This document shows positions 22,539-34,575 of a DNA stretch of 64,000 bases, in pieces. The notes beneath the pieces were generated by a model. It was not told where the DNA came from. It did not search any database and saw only the letters and a list, made by a program, of their open reading frames with translations. Source of the DNA: Przewalskia tangutica (lineage: Eukaryota > Streptophyta > Magnoliopsida > Solanales > Solanaceae); assembly GCA_029844215.1 (NCBI GenBank), contig CM056721.1, positions 131,407,254 to 131,471,253 on the forward strand, given 5' to 3'. The position numbers and the translations under genes are program-made. Position 1 is the first letter of the stretch. Each line of letters begins with the position of its first letter.

Positions 22539-24210
22539 CCATCAATAAGTTATTCAGTTATTATCATAGGGACATTATTAATCTGAATCTTAACAATCAA
22601 ACCAAACCTTAACATTATAGTATCAAATAATGATAATGAAGGTAGATGACATGACTTGATCACTATCATCGTTATCATCCTAGTCTCAACACCTACTTAT
22701 TTGAGGTTACTTAATTATTTGACAAGTGGATACTTGCTTATTGTAAGCACAAACAAGAAAGGTAATGTTAATTTTTCCCTTGATTAAAATTCTTAACTAG
22801 AAAAAGAGAAAAAGAACTTAAAATATCTTCAAACTTGATGATTAAAGAATTGTAACAATATATAATAATCAATGTCTGTTATACTAATGGAGGAATGAAC
22901 TTCTCTAAATAATTAGTGTTAAAATTGCACAATATTCAAGAAAAGAGTCTTCTAGAAAAAAAATCGAAATGTAATCACTAGAAATGCTACTGATAATAAC
23001 GATCCACAGAATTGACTGGGTGGTAGAGTCGTGGAAACGCTTGTTTCTTTCATATTTTGGACCTTAGCTCCATGGAAGAATATGTTACTGTTGAAACACA
23101 GAAGAATTGAAATCTTAGATCAAAACACTATGTATGGATGGTATGAACTGCCTAAACAAGAATTTAATTTTATATTGCTAGGTTTAAAACATTAAATTAA
23201 CTTTCAACATCAAGTGAGTCCTAATGATTACAGAAAACAATGACACTTTATTATAACTTAATTTTTTATTTTATATAGGCTGTGATAATCTACCTTCCAA
23301 CAGCTAGCTACTAATTGGTGCTTATAAGAAAATGAACATCTTATACGTATAATCATTCATCAAGTTAATTCAGTTCATGCTCAGAATAAGCTGCTACACT
23401 CATGTAAGATGCTGCTTTACTCATGGTCTTTCTCTTTTCACGTTTTAACTTATTTATTATTTTTATTATACTTCTTATAATCAACCTTTTGGTTTTGAGG
23501 TTAATTTGTTCGTTCTGTTATTTTTCTTTTGGAGTGGGAGGGTCAGAGTTTACGGGTTTTATTTTAGTTTTTGACGGATTTAATAGAAGGGAATGAAGTT
23601 TATTCTTGTTTTTGGACTATAGTATTGGAATTTTTACTATTTGGATTGACTTTGTAAACGGTTATTCGATCAACTTTTATTTTGTTGCACTAAAATCACT
23701 ATACTATTGGTTGTTCCAAAAAAAAATCACCCAACTTTGCCTAAATATCATAGAAATTCATTACGAGGAAATAAACGATACATTTTATATGATACTTAGA
23801 CAAAATTGAATGATTTTTTTGTTACATACAGAAAACGAAGGAGAACAAACTAGAAGTATATTTCTAATAGAAAAAAAAATGGATGGTTTATATAGATAGA
23901 AATTAATGGAAAAAGACTCTGCTTTTGTGGACAATTAAGCACATTGTGAAAAGGTCAACACTCAATTTTCTCATTAACTAGAGATAGTTTATGCATTTGA
24001 TTGGTTAACTACTGAACTTCTATCTCACTAATTAGTTGTTGACTTTAAGATCATAACAAATTTAACAAACCATTAGCAATTTATGGGAAAAGAATAGCCA
24101 CGAATAATTCATTTACCATTTGATAAGTTACAAGATAATTTAAAGAAAGGAAATTAAAAATGTAGCTAGAAATGTTGTTACACATCATTAAGGAGAAAGA
24201 CAATTAGGTT
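22539..24210. other. AT-rich intergenic DNA
   Basis: Nothing recognisable as a gene or element. The frame at 23606-23809 is AT-rich (Phe/Ile/Tyr/Asn) and has no family features, so it is not annotated. Confidence 0.5.
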
Positions 24211-24224
24211 ACCCAACAATTGTT

Positions 24225-24416
24225 TTTTTTTTTAAGAAGGAATCCGCAACCGCTATTCTTTCGAGTGCGCACAGGGTAAAGAAAACTACGTGACGTTAAG
24301 CGCACACTACGTCGATTAACCATGCAAACCATGTGTGCAGCTCAACCACGAAAGTTTATGCAGGGATCGAACTCGCGACTTTCATGCCCCGGCCATCACA
24401 ATTCTGACTGCGGGTG
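24225..24416 (-). mobile_element. tRNA-derived SINE (minus), same family as 47781-47979
   Basis: Flanked by a perfect 14-bp TSD ACCCAACAATTGTT at 24211-24224 and 24417-24430. The minus strand starts near 24416 with ACCCGCAGTC, has GTGATGGCCGGGG in the A-box area and GCGAGTTCGATCCCTGCATA with the B box GAGTTCGATCC. It ends in an A tail, seen as the T run at about 24224-24232. It shares GAGTTCGATCC-TGCATAAAC and an adjacent GTGGTTGAGC or TTGGTTGAGT block with the second SINE. Pol III transcribed and moved by LINE enzymes; here an old, immobile copy upstream of the SOSEKI gene. Confidence 0.75.
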
Positions 24417-24430
24417 ACCCAACAATTGTT

Positions 24431-25598
24431 ATTTTACGTAACAAGTGAGTATTTTTTTAGTCAAAATTATAAAAATTGTTCGGCTTATTTAGATTTCTTC
24501 TCTTTATTTTCCTCTAGTTAATTTATTATAATAAACTGTATATGTTTTTATGTTTTCCATACTTACGTTGCATAGCAATCTTACAAATGGATGGTAATGG
24601 CTCCATAAATTATTAATTATGATTTTTTGTTCTATGTACGTACTTTTATAAATTGTTTCTACTTAGAAAGTTAGGTAGTTGAAGTGAATTAGTTGATAAT
24701 TTTAATCAAATTACCACAATATTCGATTCATTTTAGTTTTGGAACCACACAAAACATTATAGTCCTAAGATGTGAGGCTGGAAATGAAACCACGTGAAAT
24801 TAAACCTCCAAAACATGGTAAAAACAAGTATTTATTTAAGTTATATGTATGTTAGTGTGAGAAAACGGTTATGAAAAAGCAATATAAGAATTTAGTGCAT
24901 CGAATTGCCCTTTTTTAATATTAAATAAAAAAAAAAGTTTGTTAACCAAAAATATACTAGTACTAGTCATCATGCAGATCATTGAAAAATTATGGATAAA
25001 AGAAAGTTTCTCTAGGTAGAACAAAAAGATGGTCAAAACAGGTACACATATATTGAGCATATATATACTTCCATTTCCTTATATAAGTTGAGCATATCGC
25101 GGGAATCAGATAAAACTTTCTTGGAGAACCTAATTTCTCTACTTCTATATGGTTTAGAAGCTCTAGACTTACTTCTTCATCATCTCTCCCTCCCCACCCC
25201 CCACACACATTTTTTTTCTTAACAAAAACATCATAAAACACACACTACGCTTTCTCTTTCTTTCTTCAAAAGAAACAAAACAATAAGGTAATCTCCAAAT
25301 CCAATGATGCTCATTTTGATTAGTGTGTAAGAATTTTTATCATTTCAATATCTTTCCATGTTACAATACTTTAAATAATTTGAACTACGTTACTAGGCCT
25401 GCACTGCACATACTTACAAACACGTTTCTTTAAATCTTTTGTTAGAGCAAGCCGGCATAGAGACAGAGATTTGTCCCATATTCTTGATCTTTAATTGTTT
25501 ACTAGTATTACTTTCTTGAATTTCTTAATATTATAATATAGCAGAAAGAAGTATGCACTTTGTATTAAATTAACGTAAAATTGATTAGCAGAAGATTA
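24431..25598 (+). promoter_or_regulatory. Upstream region and 5' leader of the SOSEKI gene
   Basis: About 1.17 kb separates the SINE from the start codon. Pyrimidine-rich tracts at 25180-25270 (CTCTCCCTCCCCACC, TTTCTCTTTCTTTCTTC) look like a plant 5' UTR. AAG-GTAATC at about 25287 and ATATAG-CAGAAAG at about 25540 could bound a 5' UTR intron. No unambiguous TATA box was fixed and the transcription start is not known. The minus frames 24869-25241 are not supported as genes. Confidence 0.4.
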
Positions 25599-28500
25599 AT
25601 GGAGGGACAAATTCACGGAGGAGCAGAAGTGAGAAGACTTCACATCATATATTTTCTGAGTAGATCAAAAGGTCGTATTGAACATCCTCATCTCATTAGG
25701 GTTCATCATTTCTCTAGAAATGGCATTCGTCTTCGAGGTTCGTTCCTTATTCTAATTATATATAAATTGTTATTCCTTTCATTTTATTTAGTTGTGAAAA
25801 ATGATTTGATATATATATTTTTATTATTAATTGGGTTAAATTCTTTGACTAATAATTGGATAATTATAGATGTTAAGAGATGGTTGGCAGAATTGCGAGG
25901 AAAAGACATGCCTGAATCTTTTGCTTGGTCATACAAGAGGTTAGTGCAAGTTCTTATAATTTCATGAAAATTAAAACTTAGTGTTCTTCAAAAAAGAATA
26001 TTAAAAAAAAACATAAACTTAGTGTTCTTCTGTCAATATATGAAAATGGATGAATATCCTACTGCCAATTTTTAGTTCATGATTAAAAGATGTTTTACTC
26101 CGAAGTCATTCTTATAAGAAAAATGAAAACAGAGCTAGTTTTGAAATGTATTGTAGGTTAGTTCTTAAAAAGTAACGAAGTTATTGAGTCGATATTGAGG
26201 TACCAAACAAATCAATTATAAGTGTTCTTGTTCTTTAAATAAATCCTATGAGTTTAGAATGCATGGATATATGTGTGTTTGAAATTTTGAATCTTGTCAT
26301 CAAAGGTACAAATCTCATATTACAAGTAAAATTTAATGATCTGATCCTCTAGTGTGAGTCACGAGAATAAATCATAGTATCACATATCTAGATCAATCTC
26401 TCAATTAATTGTGCTGGAGATATATGATTTGGAAGTTGGGATTGTTTTCATAAAATAGAAACTTTCAGGAAGTCAAAATGTGTGATGCAGGAAATACAAG
26501 AATGGATATGTATGGCAAGACTTATTGGATGAAGATCTCATTACTCCAATTTCGGACAATGAATACGTCCTTGAAGGATCTGAAATTCCATCCATCACCC
26601 CTATTAAAGGCAAGTACCTCTCTCTTTCAATTTTCTGATTAATTTCACCTAAATTTACTCTTATAATAATATAAGTCTCAAAACACTTAACAAGAAAGTT
26701 AGTAAACTAACCATTTATAATACTAAAGTCACCAAACTAGTTTAGTGACCATTAGTGAAATTAACTAACTAATTTTCTCATTCTTTATCAGTACAAAGTT
26801 GATTACTATCATATTACTCTACAACACACTAATTGGTAGTATGATAAAAACATTAACTAACTACCTATCACAGATTAGATAGTATAACTTTTTTTTTAAT
26901 ATTATCATGGCTTAACTGATAAATCTTAATATCTCTACATAAAAAATTCCCATCTATTCAAGAAAGTTATTAAGTGAACTTCTCTATATAAATGTTTTAT
27001 TACAAATTTTGCAGATGTTTCATGTGGTGAAAAAGGAGTAATAACAATCATGCAAAAGGAAGATTACAAACAAGATTTGAAAATTCCTTCAGAGATTGAA
27101 GAAGAATCTCAAAATATTGCCTCTGAAACTTCCACACTCACCACAAATTCACCAAAAATCCAAGAAGAACAGAAAGTTAACAACTTTGATAACAATTCTA
27201 CTTCATTTTCTTTTAATTCTTCTTCATCTGCTTCTTCTTTTGGCTCAATGAAAACCAAGAAGAAAATAGATGATCATGTTAAAGAAAATGGAGGAAAAAT
27301 TAGTACTCAGAGTACGGAAAAAACGTCGAAAAATCCGAGGTTTAACAAGAGTAGAAGCTATTCAAATGGGGCTTCAAGTATTTTCAGGAATTTGATAACA
27401 TGTGGAGCTGTGGATACTAATGACACTGGAATTGTTCCAATGAGAAAGAATAAGAATTCTTTAAGTGCTTCTAGTGAAAAGACTGTGAGTTTTTCGTCTG
27501 AGATTTGTAAAGCTGAGAAACTTGGAGGGTCTCAAAGGATTTTTGGAACTGCTTGGAATCAACAGCATCAACAAACTAATGGAAGGTAATTTTCCCATTT
27601 ACTTTTCCTCATTTTTAATTTCTTATGGTAGAATAAGATTTGATTTAATTAAGAGTTATTACAAAAAATGTTATCTCATCACTTTGTTTATAGAAATGGT
27701 TAGAACACCAATATACACAAAAGATTATGTAGGTTATTCAAGTTTGTATTAAGAAAATGATAATTGAAATGCATACATTTATCTCATGCACTTTCGAGAT
27801 TATGAGAAGAAATATGCTTCATATTTTATATCCTAAAGGAGTGTAATTGATGTTTTCAATCTCGTATTGTTCTTGACACTTGAAAAATATCGCATGTTGT
27901 TAGATTCTCCAATAATAGTACATTTTTAACAACATAGCAATATGAGGATCCAAACAACGTACATTATACTTTCTTTATTTGAGGATCCAATATGATTGTG
28001 ACAATTTTAGAAGAGTCCAAACAACAACAATGTACATTATACTTTCTTTCTAACAACAACTGATTTGAGTATTTGTATTTCAATTAAAATCTTTCTTTTT
28101 TGTGAAATCATGGAGTACTTTAATGTGAATGTATGGATTAATTAATTGTGGGCATAAAATTGATTGCAGGAAAAGCTGTGATGGGGCATTCAGTTCGTCA
28201 AAGAATAAGAGTGAATTTGATAGTCGTAGATCATTTTCTGCTAATTACAAGCCAATCAATGGACCCAATTGCTCGTAAGTTCCTTCACAACAATTGCATA
28301 TCGATATATTCCTAATTACATTCTCGAAAATCATAGTCAAAATTTTGAAGTTTGAGTGCCATTAAAATCAAACGTACATAGGGACTTGAAGACTGTCATT
28401 TTCCAAGTAGTTTTATTCTTCTAGGTCTTCCACCATGAGAGACATCTAATAACTTTAATTATAAAAATATTTGTCTAAACTATTAGTTATTTTTTTTCCT

Positions 28501-29244
28501 AAACGTTACACTTAATAAAAATTCCACTATATAGATCATTAATACTGAAAATATGTGCTTCTTGTATGTCTAAGACTTCTTCTATCTAACTACTACCGTA
28601 CTAATTCCACGATTAATGCCACATAGGATGAGCGGCCCTAAAAAGTGTTAAAATGCTCACTTTTTAAGGATAGAAGGGTTTGGTTGGTAAACTCGTAAGT
28701 ACGAAACACAAACATGACAATCCCGAATAAGTATAGGGCCTGCCAAGCCATTTATAATCCAGCAAACCACCAGTCGGTCAAAAGAAAACTTGTTAACTTC
28801 TGTGACAAGAGCCTAGTAGAGCAAGTTTATCTTTCTTTTGTGTAGCTTTGTTCAATTAAATATAGTGCCAAATCAACCAAAATGGTAAATCTATAGGTCA
28901 AAGATTCATTTTTTTAAGTTTTACTTTGGCCTTTTCAGGTTAGCATCAGCCAATAATCAATCCACTTGGCCCCAAAAAATAATCCCTTGAATGTGTTTTT
29001 ATCTTTTTCTTCTGTGTATTAAAAGAGACAAAAATGAATATGTCAGCATTATATTAAATTATTATTGTGTTGCAGGCAATGTGGGAAGCCATTCAAGCCA
29101 GAGAAACTTCATAGCCACATGAAATCCTGCAGAGGGATGAAAGCTCTGGCAAAGGGTGCTAATTCAGTTACCTCTGCTCCTGAGAAGACATCCAAAGATG
29201 CATTAAAAGTGGATGCTGTTTCTGGAAACCCTTTGACTCATTAA
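25599..29244 (+). CDS. SOSEKI-type polarity protein (DUF966)
   Basis: Six exons: 25599-25737, 25870-25939, 26491-26609, 27015-27585, 28170-28274 and 29076-29244, totalling 1173 nt (390 codons plus TAA). The N-terminal DIX-like domain (about residues 10-105) holds VRRLHIIYFLSRSKGRIEHP, HFSRNGIRLRDVKRWL, ELRGKDMPESFAWSYKRKY, YVWQDLLDEDLITPISDNEY and VLEGSEI. In SOSEKI proteins this domain polymerises, and the proteins gather at cell corners or edges in oriented cell division. The middle is Ser/Thr/Asn-rich and disordered. The C-terminus has a zinc-finger-like CGKPFKPEKLHSHMKSC. The start is the first ATG in frame with no earlier in-frame ATG in the exon. Intron 3 has a GC donor. Family membership is firm; which paralogue is not decided. 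Confidence 0.95.
26610..27014 (+). other. GC-AG intron 3 of the SOSEKI gene
   Basis: The donor reads AAAG|GCAAGT and the acceptor TTTTGCAG|ATGTTT. The protein needs the Lys-Asp-Val junction (AAA G|AT GTT). The alternative GT four bases downstream would add GCAA and hit a TGA within a few codons. GCAAGT is the strong consensus for plant GC-AG introns. The intron carries no recognisable repeat. Confidence 0.85.
27586..29075 (+). other. SOSEKI introns 4 and 5
   Basis: Intron 4 (27586-28169) and intron 5 (28275-29075) have GTAATT and GTAAGT donors and TTGCAG or TTGCAGG acceptors. Intron 5 contains a patch at about 28630-28760 with mixed composition (GGCCCTAAAAAGTGTTAAAA, AAGGATAGAAGGG) that may be an old insertion without clear ends. 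No RNA gene was seen. Confidence 0.6.
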
Positions 29245-29790
29245 ATGTCAGCTACATTTTCAATTACAATTTTTTTTTTGGAATTAGATTATGCTTTTTT
29301 TTAGAATTTAGACAAGCCTTCCATGTAAATTTGAGTAAGAAATTGCATAAGCAAGTGAAATCTCCTTCACTTGCATTCAGTAATTATAAGCCTGGTTTTC
29401 CATCTTAATCTCAACTATATACAATGCATAAGCTTAAAACCAACATCTAAAAATCTCAATTAGTCGAGCCAGTGGACAAAGAATACCAGATTAAACAGAA
29501 AAAAGACGGGGCGGGAAGGCAGGAAATTTGGTAACATACCAACTTTTGGACGTTGAAAATCTCTAATAAAAGTTTTCTTTCACAGTTCAAAGAACCAACT
29601 TTCTATACATTATAATACCGAATCACTAGCGACATCTACTCTATATTTCTTAGAGCCTCCACTAAGTTAACGCTACAGCAGTCAGAAAGATCAGACCGGA
29701 CGGTGTTACATGTTCCCGGAAAATACCTCATCTAATGGAATCAGCAAACTACAACCTGATTTCCAGGCTGTTAGTAGTAAAGAGTTAAAG
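29245..29790. other. Convergent intergenic region and 3' UTRs
   Basis: Only 546 bp separate the SOSEKI stop (plus) from the DUF936 stop (minus), so the two 3' ends face each other. T-rich runs at 29264-29303 follow the SOSEKI stop. Overlapping 3' ends are possible but the sequence alone cannot show it. Confidence 0.5.
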
Positions 29791-32700
29791 TTACTTACCT
29801 CCAAGAATGGAGGAGTCAACATGATCAAGCAAAAACCTATATAACTTCTTTTTTAATCCTTCTACCCTCTCATCTACTGTGTTTCCTAACTTAACCATAT
29901 CATCCAACCACTGATTGACGCTTTTGAGTTGACCAAGAAGACTTGCGATTTCAGAATTCCCTTCCGCGGTACTCAGCCCAAATCCCTTGTTTAAAGAGTC
30001 TTCTAAGAAGTTCAAGAACCATGCGCGAGATGAAGAAAGCAACTTTTCTGCTAAATTTGCAGCCTCTTTCAGCCCACTCCCTTTGAACCATTCTTCTCTT
30101 TCAATATTCGTTCTTCTTGTAGCTGGTAAATATTGCTTCACTTTAGATACTGATCTTCTTCCGTTAGAACCAGGACCAGATGGCCCATTGGTTTTAGGGC
30201 TTTGCTTGTTTTTAGGTGAATGGTTCTCTGCTTCACTAATCTTTGGATTGTTCTCTAGTATAATGTAATGAGATTTCTCATTATCCAAATTTCCCTTCTT
30301 GCCTTCCTTAATGAATAAACAGAAATTGGAAAGTTCAGAATCAATTGCAGCTTGAATCCAGGAGGCTGCATTCTTATTTGTAAAATTATGGGAAATTTCT
30401 GGAAAGGGATTCTGCAAACAGAACTTGTCGCTGCCTTTTACTTCAGGAGTTCTCGTCGCCAATGATTTTGTAACAGCCGTTGCTTTCAGCATGTTTTGAT
30501 GAAGGTTCAAAAACTGCTCAACCAGTTGTCCAGCTGGTACTTTCTTCGATGATTCACATAGTTCTGCAAACATACTGTAAAGAGGGAGATTTCAATACCA
30601 AATCAATTCATCAATATATCAAATTCAAATAAGTCTATGCATAGAAGTTCTGTTTATGTTAAATAGAGTTGTGTACAAAATAGAACTCTTAAAACTACTA
30701 ATCTCTAACTTAAACTAAAACACAAGCAGAATCCTAGATTTGGAAACAGAAGAAGGTGGACCTACTCTACATTGAAAGAAATGAGATTGATACACAATTT
30801 AAAAAATTAACCAAATTTGCACGTTGAAGAGGCAATCAAGAAAGCTGTAAGTGAAAATATAACATACAGAAAGGTGATCTAATTCAACCATTCTTGCTAG
30901 TACATTGGACAGGATAAAAGTAGATAAAACATGTCTCTAAGGATTACTTCTACTTTATTTGCAACTAATAGATAATATCTAGTAATCACCAGTGATATGT
31001 AGGTTAGGCGCATGTAAGGGCATGGCGTAAGCCAAATGGAACACTGCTAAAGAAAGAAATTCACTTGCTCAAAAGGCATCAAACGCCACATAATTTTGCA
31101 TGGTACCAATATATAAACTATGAACCTAATGCAAGATAACATTGTAGGATGATTAATCGGGTGGAGGGCAATTAATGTAGTGATTTATAATAAAACTATC
31201 TAATCAAGATTGGCCAATATAGCGGTGTTCTAGAATTAAGCAAAACGGAATTTAATTATAAATACACACCAAGAGACTATTAGTTTCATATATTCAAAGG
31301 CAGAGCTTATATTCCAGTAGTTTCAAGTCAAGTACCAGTAAAAATACATGCGAAGTAGAGACATCGAAATAACAAATGAACCATTACCTCATGCACTGGA
31401 TGACACCTTCTCCGGCAGCAGCTTCTTCTAATGCATGCATAGCAGACAGAAACGCAACATTCCTATAACTTGCAACTCCCTGAAGATATTATAATTCACA
31501 ATTTAATACACAAGCATACCACTATCATATATTAAAAACTAAAACATTCATGCTTCACATACTTTGCCAAGATCACGAACTGTTGATGGAAGTGAACTCC
31601 ATGAAATCCTTGAGTCGGAACAATTTTTGAAACTGAGGGCCACCTTTGTCAGATTGCACAGAAGAGTCTCATCTTGTGAAAGCTCTAGATCTTTTCTAGC
31701 GGGCTTGCTAATTGATCTTGGTGAGACAATAAGGTCTAGATCTTTTCTAGTGGGCTTGCTAACCGCTCTTGCTGAGACAATAAGGTCTAGATCTTTTCTA
31801 GTGGGCTTGCTAACCGCTCTTGGAGAGACAATAAGCTCTAGATCTTTTCTAGTAGGCTTGCCAACTGATCTTGGTGAGACAATATTATTCTTACTAGTAA
31901 GCGGTGAAATGTTTGCGGTTGATTGCCTTGGTGTTGAAACTTTGTCTAAAGAAGGTTTCTTCACAGAAGGAAGCTGCAAATCATCGACTCATCCAATTCA
32001 AACACGATCAAGAGAAGATGGGCATGATTTTTTTCTAAAATAAGGCTTAGTCAATATTACATTTTTTTAGCAACCTTAGTCAATATTATATGACTAACTA
32101 AAATTTCAATTCATCAGATAAAGCAACATTAATAACATGATTCGTGATGACTCACCATCCATGGAGATGAAAGAACCTACATTGTTAGGATTTAACTTTA
32201 ATCTAAATATATGAGCTATCAGAAACAACCTAAAAAGGTAGGGATAGTTACGCACACACCATGCTTCCTAGACCCCACGTATATCATTACACTAGATATG
32301 TTGTTGTAACTTAAATCTAAATATAAGAACGAAATATTAACCAATATGAACTAAAGTGTGATCTCTTTGAAGAACCAAACCAAGAAAAAGACAAGGACGT
32401 TAAAATTAACCTAGTGCATTATTGTCTATCCATTTTTGCCCTAAGTTATAATTGAATCAGCACATTGGCCTAAAAAGAGAAAAACCTCCTAACAAACACA
32501 GCAGTAATGGCATGGATAAACAGAACAAAGTTGCAGTTGCTAGCAGCATTAAAGCACCGAATTTAACCCCTAAAAAAGGAGAGAACTTTACAACTTTGAC
32601 AAGCATATAAATTAAATGAAGTCACATTCTTCCAAAAGTCCACCAACAACTAACAAGTGGGGTAACAACTTACAGAATCCGAACCCGAACCGGAACCCGA

Positions 32701-33753
32701 GAACCCGCTTTTGGATTTGGACCTGGGTGTAGCTGCTCCAGCACCATTTTTCTCACCGGGGCTCCGATCCCATCCTCTTCTCACTGAATCCAAACTCAAT
32801 CTCCTCATCTCTAACACTTCCACTTTCCCATTTCCAATGGACTGTCTTCTTGATTTTATTTCCATTTTGGCTTTTGCCTCTACCATTTTCACTTCACCAT
32901 TCTTCTTCCCCCTTTTCGGGTCGGGTCGGGTCCTGGCAGTGATAAAATCACTGGAAATCAAATCTTTAGGATCTCCAACACATGGCCGCCTCCTGGCAAC
33001 CGGCTTGACACCACGAAGAACCGGAACAGGTGAACCCGAGTCAAGCCGGGTCACGTGAATGAACTGACCGAGTTGGATCTTGTCACTAAGTATCAACTCA
33101 ACATCTTGTTCAGATACAGAAACGTAAGCTGAATGCTGAGAATCTGATACCCTTAGATAAAATCCCCTGCTTTTCCATGGATCATCATCAAGTGATGGAA
33201 CTATACTAATCACCTGAAAAACCCATAACAATAAAGATAAATAAAAACAAGTCTTACGACCCGTTTGGCTATAAAAATTACACACTTTTTTTTTGAATTA
33301 ATTAGTGTTTGGCCGTGAAAATTTCAAATCCAACTTGAAGTTGTATTTCAAATTTGGATGACAGCTTATAACTTGTTGTCTAACTCGCCTTTCATAAGTT
33401 ATATTTAAGTATATTTAAACATGAACGTCATTTCAAATATTCTTTACAAAAATTGTAACTAAACACAACTCCAACTTGATAAATTTAAATATTTGGAATC
33501 TATGGCCAAACCCCTACGTAGATAAACAAATGCATACAGTTGCAGGTCTAGCTGTGGCTGAATCCAAGATTCAAAACCAAAAATATTATAGTATAATATC
33601 TTTTTATTTCACCCGCATTGTTATAAAAAAATGATTAAGCATATATTAACATGCCTGAAGAAGAGCAGAGCGGTGTTCGCCAGCGACTTTGGTGTCTTTA
33701 TCATCGAGATGTTGCAAGAGTTTAAACAAAATACCAGGCGTAAGAGACGCCAT
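29791..33753 (-). CDS. DUF936 family protein
   Basis: Five exons on the minus strand: 33753-33655, 33213-32674, 31973-31563, 31479-31388 and 30574-29791, totalling 1926 nt (641 codons plus TAA). The N-terminus MASLTPGILFKLLQHLDDKD, then KVAGEHRSALLQ, GFYLRVSDSQHSAYVSV and LILSDKIQLGQFIHVTRLDS are the DUF936 signature (about residues 1-130). A low-complexity basic/Ser-rich middle holds four 17-residue repeats. The C-terminal helical part starts near residue 351 (GVASYRNVAFLSAMHALEEA) and ends KKKLYRFLLDHVDSSILGGK. The biochemical role of DUF936 is not known to me. GTAAGT overlaps the stop, so an additional short 3' exon is possible but not supported. Intron 1 has a GC donor. Confidence 0.93.
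30575..31387 (-). other. DUF936 intron 4
   Basis: Donor ATGAG|GTAATG and acceptor CTTTACAG|TATGTT. AT-rich, no ORF or repeat termini recognised. Confidence 0.8.
31676..31900 (-). repeat. In-frame 51-bp tandem repeat in DUF936 exon 3
   Basis: About four units of 17 residues: (L/D)LIVSPRAVSKPTRKD with variants SVGKPTRKD, AVSKPTRKD twice and SISKPARKD. The period is 51 bp, so length changes keep frame. The unit is rich in Lys/Arg/Ser/Pro, suggesting a disordered, possibly phosphorylated linker. The antisense strand is open too, an artefact of the same repeat. Confidence 0.9.
31974..32673 (-). other. DUF936 intron 2 with a LINE 3' fragment
   Basis: Intron between exons 2 and 3, with donor TCT|GTAAGT and acceptor TTTGCAG|CTT. 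On the plus strand at about 32232-32312 it contains AGGTAGGGATAG, TTACGCACACACCATG, CTAGACCCCACG and ATATGTTGTTGTAAC, which is the 3' end wording of the RTE-like LINE also seen at 50858-52137. Confidence 0.6.
33214..33654 (-). other. GC-AG intron 1 of the DUF936 gene
   Basis: The donor is CTTCAG|GCATGT and the acceptor TTTTTCAG|GTGATT. The protein requires the junction ALLQ-VISIVPSL, so the donor dinucleotide is GC at 33654-33653. No GT at a usable position keeps the frame. The intron also holds a MITE at 33305-33514. Confidence 0.85.
33305..33514. mobile_element. MITE inside DUF936 intron 1
   Basis: The left end GTGTTTGGCCGTGAAAATTT and right end TATGGCCAAACCCC are inverted. Such GTTTGGCC-ended short elements are common in Solanaceae introns. 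About 210 bp, no coding capacity. Confidence 0.6.
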
Positions 33754-34575
33754 TAATAATGCAATGATTTCAAGAACTGAAACAGAGAGTAAAACGATAG
33801 TTTATCAAACATGGCACTGTGGCAGTGCAAAGAAGAGAAGGGGCAAAATGGGGAACAAATGAAATAAGCTGGGAGATTTGAGAGAAGGGTATTGGGGTAT
33901 GGGGAAGAGTGAGTTTGAGGGGAGCCAGGCTCTTAGTATCGAATCTCAAAACGCTAAAGGGACACGTGTCGAATGGGGATGTGGTTTATGGGTGACAGAG
34001 TTGCAGAAATGGTACAGAGGAAAGAAGATGGGCGCAGATAACAGAGTACATCCGTAAGGAAGAAGGCAGTAGAAGACAAGATTCAACTAAAAAGGTAGTA
34101 TGCTCCTACGTGAAAAAAATTATTTTATATTTGGTACAACTATGTCAATTATTTTTAAACTTAATATTAATATATCGACGACTCCTCAAACTTGAATCAA
34201 ATTTTATTTAAAACTCCAACTACAACATGTTTCATTGAACATCTGATAAAATATTTTATAAATATTCATCACATAGATAAATTAACTACTTAAAATATGT
34301 TATATATTTTAATTATACACATTATCCTTAAATGAAAAACGCCTGAGGTTTTGCAACTTATAGAGAGACTAATCCATAAAATTAAATGAGATGTCATATT
34401 TTAAGTGGATAACTTATTTATATAATAAATATTTATAAGTATGTGCAAAAAAAGATTTAAAATTTAAACTCAAATTGTCTGATAGAAATATTTTATCATA
34501 TGTTTTGGTGTTCAATTAGAATAAGTCTTGTTGGAGTGTATAAATGAAATTTACTCCAAGTTTTAGAGACTATCA
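33754..34575. other. DUF936 5' leader and upstream AT-rich DNA
   Basis: About 300 bp of purine-rich leader/promoter (33754-34080) is followed by AT-rich DNA without an evident gene. Apart from the G-box, nothing was assigned. Confidence 0.45.
33961..33970. promoter_or_regulatory. Palindromic G-box GACACGTGTC upstream of DUF936
   Basis: A perfect 10-bp palindrome around CACGTG lies 208 bp upstream of the DUF936 ATG. CACGTG cores bind bZIP and bHLH factors, and ACACGTGTC-type boxes are typical ABA-response elements. The role here is inferred from position only. Confidence 0.5.

Noticed and set aside
26613..26618. GT donor (GTACCT) just after GCAA in SOSEKI intron 3
   Set aside because: Using it adds four bases, breaks the conserved reading and reaches a TGA soon after; the GC donor keeps the frame.
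29755..29797. A sixth DUF936 exon after the GTAAGT overlapping the stop
   Set aside because: The nearest AG (CTAACAG) would make an intron of about 30 nt, too short for plants, and no homologous tail was recognised further on.
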